64,000 nt of DNA, from NCBI RefSeq assembly GCF_036226405.1, contig NZ_CP108464.1:2914001-2978000 (forward strand). The letters run 5' to 3'. Source of the stretch: Streptomyces sp. NBC_01260 (GTDB lineage Bacteria > Actinomycetota > Actinomycetes > Streptomycetales > Streptomycetaceae). Under the pieces are notes generated by a model, which had not been told where the DNA came from, searched no databases, and worked only from the letters and a program-made list of their open reading frames with translations. Shown here one piece after another: positions 1-8,363 of this stretch (position 1 is the first letter of the stretch; every line of letters begins with the position of its first letter). The translations under genes were made by a program, and so were the position numbers.

Positions 1-202
1 GGTAGGTCCTCGGATCCAAGTTGCCGGCGTTCTCGATGAGTTCGGAGTAGGCAACCGATCGGGAAAAGCCCGGCTCGTCCACCTCCTCCGAGGCTCCGAG
101 CCATAGCCGGAAGCGATCTGCGATGCGATCGACCTCCTCGCCCGACAGCACGCGAGGCCGCTCCGACGACCGGCCCCCCACGCTGCGCGCAGCCCAGATC
201 AC
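1..202 (-). CDS. Partial type I restriction-modification methylase (HsdM-like) C-terminal piece
   Basis: An open frame on the minus strand runs off the left edge. It reads through a segment like VDRIADRFRLWLGASEEVDE followed by EPGFSRSVAYSELI and NLDPRTY. This resembles the C-terminal end of N-6 adenine methylases of type I systems, where a helix of the type IADTYHAWRG precedes a VPGFCKSA stretch and a TPGRYVG-like end. The start shown is a GTG at 202. The same frame meets a stop at about 316, so no full methyltransferase domain lies upstream. This is therefore a truncated remnant, or a short C-terminal module continuing leftwards. The family call rests on short motif similarity only. Confidence 0.4.
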   Translation of the reverse strand, partial: MIWAARSVGGRSSERPRVLSGEEVDRIADRFRLWLGASEEVDEPGFSRSVAYSELIENAGNLDPRTY

Positions 203-374
203 ATCAAGAGGGCGGCTCAGGCTCTCCTGCCCACAGGCCGACCCACGGCTCCTCGATCGGGCCCAGAGATGCCGCTTGCCGGCCGGGATGGCCGACCTCG
301 CCCGGATGCACTGTCAGCGGAGGCCGGTCGGCACACGAAGGGGAGCACGGAAGATCTCCATCATGTAATAGAAC

Positions 375-386
375 GTGTCTTACACT
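375..386 (+). promoter_or_regulatory. Promoter/operator of the toxin-antitoxin pair
   Basis: A short inverted repeat GTGT-ctt-ACAC (375-385) overlaps a plausible -10 box TACACT (381-386). It ends 7 nt before the ATG at 393, which suggests a leaderless transcript. Ribbon-helix-helix antitoxins commonly repress their own promoter by binding such small palindromes, so autoregulation is inferred. Confidence 0.4.
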
Positions 387-392
387 ATGGGC

Positions 393-665
393 ATGAAGCC
401 GACCAGAGCTGGGACCACAGAGAACATTTCCGTGTCCATGCCCACAGAGCTGATCAGCGAGCTCCGCTCTCGGACCGGTCGCCGCGGGCTGTCCAGCTAC
501 ATCGCCGACGCTGTCAGACACCAGCTCGCCATGGACGGGCTCGCCGAGATCGTCGCGTCGCACGAAGAGGAGCACGGCACGCTCACGGAGCAGGAGATCG
601 ATGCAGCTCGCCGCGAACTCTTCGGGGAAGAGAACGCCGGGGACGTCGAACGGGGCGCTGCGTGA
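393..665 (+). CDS. Ribbon-helix-helix (CopG-like) antitoxin
   Basis: This 90-residue protein begins with a beta-strand/helix pattern typical of RHH DNA-binding proteins: ENISVSMPTELISELR followed by GLSSYIADAVRHQL. The acidic C-terminal half (HEEEHGTLTEQEIDAARREL) would be the toxin-binding tail. Its stop codon overlaps the start of the PIN-domain gene by 4 nt (GTGA), the usual translational coupling of a VapB-VapC type operon. In-frame starts also exist at 375 (GTG) and 387 (ATG). I chose 393 because a -10-like TACACT sits 7 nt upstream, as in leaderless genes. Its expected role is to neutralise the partner and repress the operon. Confidence 0.75.
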   Translation: MKPTRAGTTENISVSMPTELISELRSRTGRRGLSSYIADAVRHQLAMDGLAEIVASHEEEHGTLTEQEIDAARRELFGEENAGDVERGAA

Positions 666-1069
666 AGGAGCAGCCGGCCCGCTCCCTGGTGCTCGCCTCC
701 GAGGCACTCTCCCTGCTTCTGCGCAACGACCGCAGAATGGCAGCTCGCATCGAGGCGTCCCGGCAGGCCGGAGTGCCTGTCCTCGTCTCTGTGCTGACCA
801 TCGTTGAAGCAGCACAGGGGAAGACCGATCTGGCGCGCTTGAAGTGGGTACTCTCCCGGCTGCGAGTGGAACCGGCCAGCCAGGAAGACTCCCTGACCGC
901 GGTGGCGCTACTCCGGGACGCGGGTGGGCTGCACGGGCACAAGTACGCCATCGACGCTCTCGTCGCAGCGCTGGCGCTCCGAGCTCCGGCCCCCGTGATC
1001 GTCCTGACCTCCGACCGCGACGACTGGTCGAAGCTCTGCGGAGGCCGCGTGATCATCAGAGAGGTGTGA
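662..1069 (+). CDS. PIN-domain (VapC-like) toxin with first catalytic Asp replaced
   Basis: This 135-residue protein starts at a GTG overlapping the antitoxin stop. PIN toxins are Mg-dependent ribonucleases that need three or four acidic residues. Here the first motif reads LVLASEALSLLLR, where the family normally has LVLDSEAL, so the first Asp is Ala (codon GCC). The later acidic positions are present: the Glu in TIVEAA, the Asp in KYAIDALVAA and the Asp residues in TSDRDDW. Family membership is clear from these motifs, length and operon context. Nuclease activity is doubtful because the missing Asp is a metal ligand. It may be an inactive toxin or one with altered chemistry. Confidence 0.75.
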   Translation: MKEQPARSLVLASEALSLLLRNDRRMAARIEASRQAGVPVLVSVLTIVEAAQGKTDLARLKWVLSRLRVEPASQEDSLTAVALLRDAGGLHGHKYAIDALVAALALRAPAPVIVLTSDRDDWSKLCGGRVIIREV

Positions 1070-1095
1070 GGCCGCGTACTACTCGGTCTGCGAGT

Positions 1096-1258
1096 TCACC
1101 GGCACCAACGACACGCCGAGTAGCCGACCGACGGCAGAACGGGCACATCGCGCCGCCGTGCTTCCTCGAAGGCGTCCGCTCCCCCAAGGCCACCAGTCGA
1201 CGGGATGCTCAGCATGCTGAAGCAGATGAGGCGAGGTCACACCGGCCAACCGGTTCAT
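1096..1258 (-). pseudogene. Broken N-terminus of DUF255/YyaL thioredoxin-domain protein
   Basis: The minus-strand frame opens with [20 protein letters not shown] and DWWPWG, the hallmark N-terminus of the DUF255 (YyaL, spermatogenesis-associated protein 20-like) family. After WPWG the frame shifts by one base in a run of five G. The neighbouring frame then continues the family sequence as [20 protein letters not shown] and ACRWC before a TGA stop, exactly where the family has its CHWCHVM motif. Intact members are several hundred residues long, so only about 55 codons remain. The fragment borders the toxin-antitoxin pair and looks like the scar of an insertion or deletion. Confidence 0.8.
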
Positions 1259-1654
1259 GCGATCCAGCCTCTCGCAACGCCCAACCCCGTCGGTGAAGCC
1301 TGCGTGGACCCTGCCTCGCTTGGCCGAACGGCACTTGTGCGCCATCACGTGGTGGATGTCAGCCTCACCACTGGGTAACAACTCGCCTCCCGCGATGACG
1401 GCCGCTTCTCCACGGCTTCGACGATCTCTGCCACGAGGGCACGCGCGGAGGGACGGGGCCATCGCGGTGGGGTGACGCCGGTCGGGCACGGGTCGCCGTT
1501 GCCGCGGCCGGTCGTGGTCCCGCGCCCCGTTTCCCGCGCAGGGCTGTCGGCGCAGTCTCGCGGGCTCCCTGTTGCGCACGGGCCCGAGGCAGGAGACTGG
1601 TACTCCGTGGGACCGGGTGCCGGCCGGCCGACGGGCTGGAACCGAGGGGGACTT
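1259..1654. other. Non-coding stretch upstream of the NB-ARC gene
   Basis: No convincing gene is visible here. Frames are open on both strands because of the GC content but match nothing I recognise. The last bases hold the ribosome binding site (GAGGGGG) of the next gene. The left part would be the former upstream region of the broken DUF255 gene. Confidence 0.4.
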
Positions 1655-4600
1655 ATGCGGATGCGGGACAGCCACCGGGCGGACGCCGAGAGGCTGTTGG
1701 TGCGGGCCGTGGAGGAAGAGGCGCGGCGCACCGGCGGACGAACGGACTCCGGCGTGCTGATGACGCGTGCGCGGGGCGCCCTGGACACCATGGCGTCGGG
1801 TGCGGCCGAGGAGTACGCCTCGTACGTCCAGGCGCTCGACGCCGCGGCGGCCGGGCAGATACCGCTGGCGGCCCGCCTCAACCGGGCCACGCTGGGAACA
1901 CCGCTGCTGGTCACGGGAGTTGCCGCGACCGCGGCCTTCGGTGCGGATCTGGTGCTCGGCACGGCGTCGGGCCTGGCGCTCGGCGCGGGGGCCGTCGTCG
2001 CGGTCGCGGGCGCCACCGCGACCGTCGCCAAGGTCACCGCTTCGCACTGGCCTGCCGCCTCCCGCCGGGCGGGAGCCCTCGGACAGCCGGGCGGGACCGA
2101 GCAGTTGCGGCTCCAGTGGCTGACGGCGCTGGAGGTACGGGGCATCCGCCCGTTCCTCGACCAGCAGCGGATGCTGACCGCCTCGTCCCGCACCCCGGCG
2201 AAGAAGGCCGCCTCCGCACAGACCCGCACCGCCCCGGCCCTGCGCGGCGGGGACCGCAGTGCGGCGGCGCGCATGCGCTCGCTCCTTGAGCAGTCGTTCG
2301 GCCATCTCCCCTCGCCCGACAGCCGGTTCGCCGGGCGCCGGGCCGAGCTGGCCCGGATCGGCCAGTGGGTGCACGCGGCCCGTGCGTCGACGGAGACGAA
2401 GCCGACCGTGGTCGTGCTGCACGGCCCGCCGGGCGCCGGGCGCACCACGCTGGCCGTGCGGGCGGCGCACGATCTCAAGGACCAGTTCCGGGGCGCGTGC
2501 GTGGTGGACCTGCGCGGCGGCGCGGACGGTGAGCCGCCGCTGCCGACCCGGGACGCGCTGCTCCATCTGCTGAACCGGCTGGGCGCCCCCCGCGAGCAGC
2601 TGCTGTTCCGGGACGGGGGCTCCGCCGGCGCCTCGGGAGCGGGGGCCCGGGGAGGGTCCTCCGCCGAGCAGCAGGTGCGCCGGCTCAGCGAGCTGTACCA
2701 CCAGCATCTCACCGGCACGCCGGTGACGATCGTCCTCGACGACGCCAGTGACGCGGAGCAGGTCCGCACGCTGATCCCGGAGCGTTCCGACAGCCTCGTC
2801 CTGGTCACCGCCCGCGAGCCGCTCGATCTGCCCGGGTCCCTTCCGGCGTGGGTGCACCAGCTGGAGGTCGGGGCGCTGGACCCGGCGGGCGCGGAGGAGC
2901 TGCTGCGCGAGGCGTCCCAGGAGGAGGACCAGGGCCCGTACGACTACCCGTCGAGCGAGGCGGTCACCGAGCTGTGCGGCGGGCTGCCGCTGGCGCTGCG
3001 GATCGCGGGTTCCTCGCTCGGGGCCCGTACCCCGAGCGCGCTGGCCGCCGATCTCGCCGCGTACGGCCCGGTGCCACCGGTCGAGCGGGCCCTGTGGCTG
3101 CGCTACACCGACCAGTCCGAGCAGGCGCGGCGGCTGCTGCGCCGGCTCGCGCTGGCCGGACGGGCCAGTCTGGGCGCCGCGGCGGCGGCCTCGCTGCTGT
3201 CGGCCGACGAGCAGGAGGCCGAGCGGCTGCTGACCGCCCTGTCCGGGGCCGGGCTGCTGGATCACGTACGGGGTTCGCGCTACCGGCTGCACGACCTCGT
3301 ACGGGGCTTCGCCCTGGCCCGGCTGCTCGACGAGGAGGAGCCGGCCGAGCGCACGGCCGCGCAGGAGCGGCTGATCGTCAACTACGCGGAGCTGGCCGGT
3401 GCGGTGATCCGGATGGTGGACGGCAAGATGTCCACCCGGGCCGGGCAGTTCGGCTCCCACGGCTTCACCTCCCTGGACGCGGCGCTGCGCTGGCTGGACG
3501 AGGAGTCGAGCTTCATCACGTCCGCGCTGCGGCACGCCGAGGGCGTCGACCAGGCGGCGGTGCTCGATCTGCTGGGCGCGCTGTGCGACTACTGCCTGCT
3601 GCGCGGCGACCTCTACCGGCTGGGCGAGATCAGCGAGTTGACGCAGGCGGTCGACCAGGGGCTGCTGGAGCGGTCGGTGCAGTGGCGTACCGGGATCGCG
3701 GCCCGCCAGCTCGGCGAGCTGGACAAGGCGCGCACCACGCTGTCCTCCGTCGTCGGCCTGTACCGCGAGGCGCAGAACGACTCGGGTACGGCGCTGGCGC
3801 TCTGTTCGCTCGGCATCACCCTGCACCACCAGGGCAATCTGACGGAGGCGGCGGCGCGGCTGCGGGAGGCGCTCGAACTGCAGACCTCCGACGGCCAGGC
3901 CGCGGACCGGGCCTGGTCGCTGCACGCGCTGGCCGCGGTGGAGCGCGACCGGGCGCACCCGGCCGAGGCGCTGACGCTCCTGGACACGGCACTGGTCCTG
4001 CACCGCGAGGGCGAGTCGCTGCACGGGGAGGCCTGGACGCAGTTCCAGCTGGGTCAGGTGCGCTTGCGGCTGGGCGATGTGGAGCGGGCCGAGCTCGCAC
4101 TGCGTACGGCCCTCGACCTGTACGGGCGCACCCGCGACGAGCGCGGCGAGGCCTGGGCGCTGACCCAGCTGGCCCGCGCCAGGCTGCTGGACGGCGATCC
4201 GGCGCCCGCGGTCGAGCAGCTGAACGCGGCCCTGTCCCGGCACCGCGACAACGAGGACGCGCGGGGCGAGGCGTGGACGCTCTACTACCTGGGCCAGGCC
4301 CTGGAGGAGACCGGCGACACCGATCAGGCGGTACGGCAGCTGGAGCGGTCCCGCACGATGTTCTCCCGGATGCGGGACGTGTACGGGCTGGCGTGCGCCC
4401 GGCACCACTCGGGCCGGGTCACCCGCGACCAGCGGGCCGCGCAGACGGGCAACCTGCGCAACTCCGGCTTCGCCCGCCAGCTCCTGGTGGACGCGCGGGC
4501 CGACTTCCGGCGCATCGGGGTCCCCCACGGGGAGGCCTGGACGTGTCTGGAGCTGGCCCTGATCGACGCGGGCAACCATCGCGCGCCGCAGGCGCTGGAC

Positions 4601-4930
4601 CTGTGCGGCGAGGCGGCCGAGCTGTTCGACTCGTACGGCGACGCACGCGGCGCGGACTGGGCCCGCTTCCTGCGCTGCACGCTGCTGCCGTACGCGTCAC
4701 CGGGCGGCATCGAGGTGGGCACGGTGGTGGCCCAGCAGGAACTCGCCGACCTGATCGCGGCGGGCCACCCGACCCGGGACGGCAAGCTGGAGGACTGCGC
4801 GGAGGCGTTCCGGGTGGTCCTGAACCGCGGAGTGGACCTGGAAGACGGCTGGCAGGCCTGGCGCCTGGGCCTGACCCCGACCCGTCACGCCCGGGAAATC
4901 ATGGGCGTACGGATCCCGGCAAGGCCGTAA
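1655..4930 (+). CDS. Membrane-anchored NB-ARC ATPase with TPR repeats
   Basis: This 1091-residue protein belongs to the STAND class of signalling ATPases. Two adjacent hydrophobic segments (about residues 82-125, rich in Ala, Gly and Val) suggest a membrane hairpin. The NB-ARC core follows. The P-loop is GPPGAGRTT near residue 256, Walker B is VTIVLDDASD, and the GLPLAL motif lies near residue 442. The last 400 residues are tetratricopeptide repeats, with recurring GEAWTxxxLG units. The Walker A lysine is Arg, which usually weakens nucleotide hydrolysis. The ATG at 1655 is preceded by GAGGGGG at good spacing. Such proteins act as switches, but no ligand or output domain is recognisable. A stray-start version beginning at 1472 is unlikely. 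Confidence 0.8.
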   Translation: MRMRDSHRADAERLLVRAVEEEARRTGGRTDSGVLMTRARGALDTMASGAAEEYASYVQALDAAAAGQIPLAARLNRATLGTPLLVTGVAATAAFGADLVLGTASGLALGAGAVVAVAGATATVAKVTASHWPAASRRAGALGQPGGTEQLRLQWLTALEVRGIRPFLDQQRMLTASSRTPAKKAASAQTRTAPALRGGDRSAAARMRSLLEQSFGHLPSPDSRFAGRRAELARIGQWVHAARASTETKPTVVVLHGPPGAGRTTLAVRAAHDLKDQFRGACVVDLRGGADGEPPLPTRDALLHLLNRLGAPREQLLFRDGGSAGASGAGARGGSSAEQQVRRLSELYHQHLTGTPVTIVLDDASDAEQVRTLIPERSDSLVLVTAREPLDLPGSLPAWVHQLEVGALDPAGAEELLREASQEEDQGPYDYPSSEAVTELCGGLPLALRIAGSSLGARTPSALAADLAAYGPVPPVERALWLRYTDQSEQARRLLRRLALAGRASLGAAAAASLLSADEQEAERLLTALSGAGLLDHVRGSRYRLHDLVRGFALARLLDEEEPAERTAAQERLIVNYAELAGAVIRMVDGKMSTRAGQFGSHGFTSLDAALRWLDEESSFITSALRHAEGVDQAAVLDLLGALCDYCLLRGDLYRLGEISELTQAVDQGLLERSVQWRTGIAARQLGELDKARTTLSSVVGLYREAQNDSGTALALCSLGITLHHQGNLTEAAARLREALELQTSDGQAADRAWSLHALAAVERDRAHPAEALTLLDTALVLHREGESLHGEAWTQFQLGQVRLRLGDVERAELALRTALDLYGRTRDERGEAWALTQLARARLLDGDPAPAVEQLNAALSRHRDNEDARGEAWTLYYLGQALEETGDTDQAVRQLERSRTMFSRMRDVYGLACARHHSGRVTRDQRAAQTGNLRNSGFARQLLVDARADFRRIGVPHGEAWTCLELALIDAGNHRAPQALDLCGEAAELFDSYGDARGADWARFLRCTLLPYASPGGIEVGTVVAQQELADLIAAGHPTRDGKLEDCAEAFRVVLNRGVDLEDGWQAWRLGLTPTRHAREIMGVRIPARP

Positions 4931-4950
4931 CCCCGGCCGGCCGGAACAGG

Positions 4951-5029
4951 CCCGCCCGGCGATCGAGGGCATCCCTCAAGCCCGTCCGGCGCTTGAGGAC
5001 ACCCCCAGCCCGCCCGGCGACCGAGGGCG
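4951..5029. repeat. Three degenerate copies of a Streptomyces intergenic repeat
   Basis: Three related 21-bp units follow one another: 4951-4971, 4981-5001 and 5009-5029. Each begins CCCGYCCGGCG and continues with an AG-rich half such as CTTGAGGACA. The middle unit matches the very common Streptomyces intergenic sequence of the type CCCGTCCGGCGTTTGAGGAC. The function is unknown. Confidence 0.6.
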
Positions 5030-5067
5030 GAGCGGCCACCGGACCCCCGGTGCCGCCCCGCCCCCCA

Positions 5068-5313
5068 CTACTTCTGCTTCGCGGAACCCGCGGAGCCCGA
5101 GGCACCGGCCCCGGCCCCCACACCCTCCGGCGCCTCCGGAGCTTCCTCGAAGTCGACCTTGCCCATGTGCCGGTTCATCGACTTCATCAGCAGCCACACG
5201 CCGACGGCGAGCGCAGCGAAGACGATGAAGCCGAGGACCCCGGGGGTCACCTTGTTCTTGTCCAGTTCCTCGGCGAGCGGGACGAGGTGCGTCAGTGCCT
5301 GAGTCGCGTACAT
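5068..5313 (-). CDS. Small single-pass membrane protein downstream of mca
   Basis: This 81-residue protein has one hydrophobic segment near residues 26-45 (VLGFIVFAALAVGVWLLMKS). A short N-terminus and an acidic, Ala/Gly-rich C-terminal tail flank it. The ATG at 5313 lies just after the mca stop (5315), so the two genes are very probably co-transcribed and translationally coupled. An alternative ATG at 5322 would overlap mca. The family is conserved next to mca in streptomycetes as I remember it, but no function is known. A membrane role linked to mycothiol-dependent detoxification would be guesswork. Confidence 0.8.
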   Translation of the reverse strand: MYATQALTHLVPLAEELDKNKVTPGVLGFIVFAALAVGVWLLMKSMNRHMGKVDFEEAPEAPEGVGAGAGASGSAGSAKQK

Positions 5314-5314
5314 A

Positions 5315-6196
5315 TCAGGCATTGTCGCGGATGCCCGCGAAGAGGTCGCTCTCGGGGAGGGAGGTATCGACGAGGGACTTCGCCAGCTCGTACTCCTCGG
5401 TCGGCCAGACCTCCCGCTGGATGTCCATCGGAACCCGGAACCAGCCGCCCTCCGGATCGATCTGCGTCGCGTGCGCGATCAGCGCCTTGTCGCGGATCTC
5501 GAAGAAGTCCGCGCACGGAACATGCGTGGTCAGCGTGCGTTCGGCGCGCTCGAACTCCTTCCAGCGCTCCAGCCAGTCCCCGTACGGGGACTCCAGCCCG
5601 CGGGCCAGCAGCGCCTCGTGCAGGGCCACCGTGCGCGGCTTGTTGAAGCCCTGGTTGTAGTAGAGCTTCTGCGGCGTCCAGACCGGACCGAACTCCGCCT
5701 CGGGGAACCTCTCGGCGTCTGCCGCGCCCTCGAAGGCGATCATCGAGACCGTGTGGGTCATGATGTGGTCGGGGTGCGGGTAGCCCCCGTTCTCGTCGTA
5801 CGTGGTGATGACCTGCGGCCGGAACGCGCGGATCTTCGCGACGAGACGCCCCGCCGCCGTCTCCTCGTCCTCCAGCGCGAAGCAGCCCTCGGGCAGCGGC
5901 GGCAGCGGGTCGCCCTCGGGCAGCCCGGAGTCGACGAAGCCGAGCCACTCCTGCTTCACGCCCAGGATCGCCCGGGCCTCGTCCATCTCCTTCCTGCGTA
6001 CCTCGTGGATGTTCTCCTCGATGTACGCGTCGCCCTGGAGTTTCGGATTGAGGATGGAGCCGCGCTCGCCGCCCGTGCAGGTCACTACCAGCACGTCCAC
6101 CCCCTCGGACACGTACTTGGCCATGGTCGCCGCGCCCTTGCTCGACTCGTCGTCGGGGTGGGCGTGCACGGCCATCAGTCGAAGCTGCTCAGTCAA
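5315..6196 (-). CDS. mca: Mycothiol S-conjugate amidase
   Basis: This 293-residue member of the LmbE/PIG-L zinc hydrolase family cleaves mycothiol S-conjugates to release mercapturic acids, the actinobacterial detoxification route. The zinc-binding motif AHPDDE is at residues 12-17 and the second metal-ligand motif is HPDH (GYPHPDHIMT). The C-terminal half carries the Mca-type sequence YYNQGFNKPRT, which helps separate it from MshB, the mycothiol biosynthetic deacetylase. The length is normal for Mca. It faces a divergent gene for a DUF4307 protein and is followed closely by a small membrane protein. Confidence 0.93.
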   Translation of the reverse strand: MTEQLRLMAVHAHPDDESSKGAATMAKYVSEGVDVLVVTCTGGERGSILNPKLQGDAYIEENIHEVRRKEMDEARAILGVKQEWLGFVDSGLPEGDPLPPLPEGCFALEDEETAAGRLVAKIRAFRPQVITTYDENGGYPHPDHIMTHTVSMIAFEGAADAERFPEAEFGPVWTPQKLYYNQGFNKPRTVALHEALLARGLESPYGDWLERWKEFERAERTLTTHVPCADFFEIRDKALIAHATQIDPEGGWFRVPMDIQREVWPTEEYELAKSLVDTSLPESDLFAGIRDNA

Positions 6197-6345
6197 GACT
6201 CGATCCTCAGTGATTGGTCGCCATCAGGGTGCCGTCCCGCAGGGACGTCGGTGTGGGGTGCCGGTCGGGTGGCGGGTGGAGGCTTCTATAGTGACCGAAC
6301 CGGGGGGCGGAAAATTCCTCAATCCCCGGTACGGGAGGAACGATC

Positions 6346-6762
6346 ATGACTGCGGTGCGCGAAGCGCCCCCCGAGAACCGCTACGGCCGCTCCGCGGACC
6401 AGCGTGCGGACCGCAAACTCAAGATCATCGGCTCGGTGCTCGGCATCGCCCTGCTCGGCGTGCTCGGCTGGATCGGTTACGACTACATCGCGGGCCAGGG
6501 CGTCAGCGCCGAGGTGATCAAGTTCAAGGTCGTCTCGGACGACCGGGTCGAGGTGCACCTGGAGGTCCGAAAGGACCGGGACGCCAAGGGCTACTGCACG
6601 ATCCGCTCGCAGCGCGAGGACGGTACCGACGTCGCCCGCAAGGACTTCCGTTTCGACGAGGACACCGACCGGATCGACCGCGTCCTCTCGCTGCGGACGA
6701 CGTCCAGGGCGACCAGCGTCGAACTGCTGGGCTGCACGGACGACGGCGGGGCGTCGCGTTGA
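6346..6762 (+). CDS. DUF4307 membrane protein
   Basis: This 138-residue protein has a charged N-terminus (RYGRSADQRADRK), one transmembrane helix near residues 27-47 (IIGSVLGIALLGVLGWIGYD) and an extracytoplasmic beta-rich domain containing RVEVHLEVRKD and GYCTIRSQ. This is the DUF4307 pattern found beside mca in many actinobacteria. It is divergent from mca and precedes greA. The ATG at 6346 follows GGGAGGAACG, a good ribosome binding site. Its function is unknown. Confidence 0.85.
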   Translation: MTAVREAPPENRYGRSADQRADRKLKIIGSVLGIALLGVLGWIGYDYIAGQGVSAEVIKFKVVSDDRVEVHLEVRKDRDAKGYCTIRSQREDGTDVARKDFRFDEDTDRIDRVLSLRTTSRATSVELLGCTDDGGASR

Positions 6763-6945
6763 CCGCCGCACGCACCTCCTGACCCGCTCTTGGCGGTGCT
6801 GACCTGCGGTTCGACAGTCGCAGTCGGTTACCTTCTCCCCCTTTTCCTGGGGAATTGTTAGGCTCGTGGTTTCGCCCACCCGTGGAAGCGCATGCTTCGG
6901 GGTAGGGCGATGCTTTGTATTCCCAGTACCGACGAGGAGCACCCT

Positions 6946-7443
6946 GTGACCCAGACCAGCGAAAACGTCACCTGGCTCACGCAGGAGGCGTACAACCAGC
7001 TCAAGGCCGAGCTGGAGTACCTGTCTGGTCCCGCGCGCACGGAGATCGCCGTAAAGATCGCGGCGGCCCGTGAGGAGGGGGACCTGCGTGAGAACGGCGG
7101 GTACCACGCGGCCAAGGAGGAGCAGGGCAAGATGGAGCTCCGGGTGCGCCAGCTGACCCAGCTCCTGGAACACGCGAAGGTCGGCGAGGCGCCGGCCGAC
7201 GACGGTGTGGTCGAGCCCGGCATGGTCGTGACGATCGCCTTCGACGGCGATGACGACGACACGACGACCTTCCTCCTGGCCTCCCGCGAGTACGCGAGCG
7301 CGGACATCGAGACCTACTCCCCGCAGTCCCCGCTCGGCGTGGGCGTGAACGGCAAGAAGATGGGCGAGACCGCGGACTACGAGCTGCCGAACGGCAAGAC
7401 CGCGACGGTGAAGATCCTTTCGGCGAAGCCGTACTCCGGCTGA
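6946..7443 (+). CDS. greA: Transcription elongation factor GreA
   Basis: This 165-residue protein stimulates RNA cleavage by backtracked RNA polymerase. The N-terminal coiled coil includes GDLRENGGYHAAKEEQGKME, whose DLRENxxYxxAKE loop is the tip motif of GreA. The C-terminal FKBP-like domain ends with SPLGxGVNGKKxGE. The GTG at 6946 has the ribosome binding site GAGGAG at 8-10 nt. A longer ATG-started version from 6892 is less likely. A strong terminator follows directly, so the gene is probably monocistronic. Confidence 0.95.
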   Translation: MTQTSENVTWLTQEAYNQLKAELEYLSGPARTEIAVKIAAAREEGDLRENGGYHAAKEEQGKMELRVRQLTQLLEHAKVGEAPADDGVVEPGMVVTIAFDGDDDDTTTFLLASREYASADIETYSPQSPLGVGVNGKKMGETADYELPNGKTATVKILSAKPYSG

Positions 7444-7457
7444 TCCGCGCACAGCGA

Positions 7458-7492
7458 AAGGAGCCTCCCGCCCACCGGGCGGGAGGCTCCTT
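7458..7492. terminator. Terminator between greA and the exporter genes
   Basis: A perfect 16-bp stem (AAGGAGCCTCCCGCCC with its complement) has a 3-nt loop. It lies between convergent greA and the permease gene, so it can serve both strands. There is no long U tract, as is usual in streptomycetes. Confidence 0.85.
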
Positions 7493-7511
7493 CGCGTGGC
7501 CCGGACGTGGG

Positions 7512-8363
7512 TCAGACGGTGACCGAGCGGTACTTGCGGACCGCCAGCGTGCGGAAGACCGCGATGATGACGACGGACCAGATCAGCGAGGCCCAGACGG
7601 GATGCTGCATCGGCCAGGCGTCGGACGGGGAGACGCCAGGGTTCCCGAACAGCACGCGGCACGCCTGGACGGTGGCGCTGAACGGGTTCCAGTCGGCGAT
7701 CGGCTGGAGCCAGGAGGCCATCATGCTGGAGTCCACGAAGGCGTTCGAGATGAAGGTGACCGGGAACAGCCAGATCAGTCCCCCGGACGTGGCCGCCTCG
7801 GGCGTGCGTACGGACAGACCGATCAGTGCGCCGATCCAGGAGAAGGCGTAACCGAGCAGGAGCAGCAGGCCGAAGGCGCCCAGCGCCTTGGGCACACCCT
7901 CGTGGATGCGCCAGCCGACGAGCAGCGCCACGATCGTGAGCACGAACATGGTGAGTACGGTCTGGACCAGGTCGGCCAGTGTGCGGCCGGTCAGCACCGC
8001 GCCGCGCGCCATCGGCAGGGAGCGGAAGCGGTCGACGAGGCCCTTGTGCATGTCGTCGGCGATACCGGCGCCCGCGCCGGCCGTGGCGAAGGTGACCGTC
8101 TGGGCGAAGATGCCCGCCATCAGGAAGTTGCGGTAGACCGACGGGTCCGTGGTCCCGCCGACGGTCATCGAGCCGCCGAAGACGTACGAGAAGAGCACCA
8201 CGAACATGATCGGCTGGATGAGCCCGAACAGAATCACTTCGGGAATCCGGGTCATCCGGATCAGGTTCCGCCGGGCGATGACCAGCGAGTCGCGTACGGC
8301 CTGGCCGATGCCGCCGCCGGCGCGTGGGGCGGGAGCCGCTGCCGTCTCGGTGGGTGCGCTCAC
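7512..8363 (-). CDS. ABC-2 type permease, DrrB-like
   Basis: This 283-residue protein has about six transmembrane helices and the ABC-2 permease pattern (RNLIRMTRIPEVILFGLIQP, MVASWLQP-like region, GNPGVSPSDAWPMQHPVWAS). It forms the membrane part of a daunorubicin-resistance-type exporter with the ATPase encoded immediately upstream. The two frames overlap by 4 nt. The substrate cannot be told from sequence. Candidates include a secondary metabolite or a lipid. Confidence 0.88.
   Translation of the reverse strand: MSAPTETAAAPAPRAGGGIGQAVRDSLVIARRNLIRMTRIPEVILFGLIQPIMFVVLFSYVFGGSMTVGGTTDPSVYRNFLMAGIFAQTVTFATAGAGAGIADDMHKGLVDRFRSLPMARGAVLTGRTLADLVQTVLTMFVLTIVALLVGWRIHEGVPKALGAFGLLLLLGYAFSWIGALIGLSVRTPEAATSGGLIWLFPVTFISNAFVDSSMMASWLQPIADWNPFSATVQACRVLFGNPGVSPSDAWPMQHPVWASLIWSVVIIAVFRTLAVRKYRSVTV

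Noticed and set aside
1079..4579. Very long open frame on the minus strand opposite the NB-ARC gene
   Set aside because: It is an antisense shadow caused by high GC. Only its last part, the DUF255 N-terminus at 1096-1258, is real similarity.
2848..5646. 932-codon open frame on the plus strand
   Set aside because: Gly/Arg/Ala/Pro-rich composition, overlaps the NB-ARC gene in another frame and opposes mca. No domain seen.
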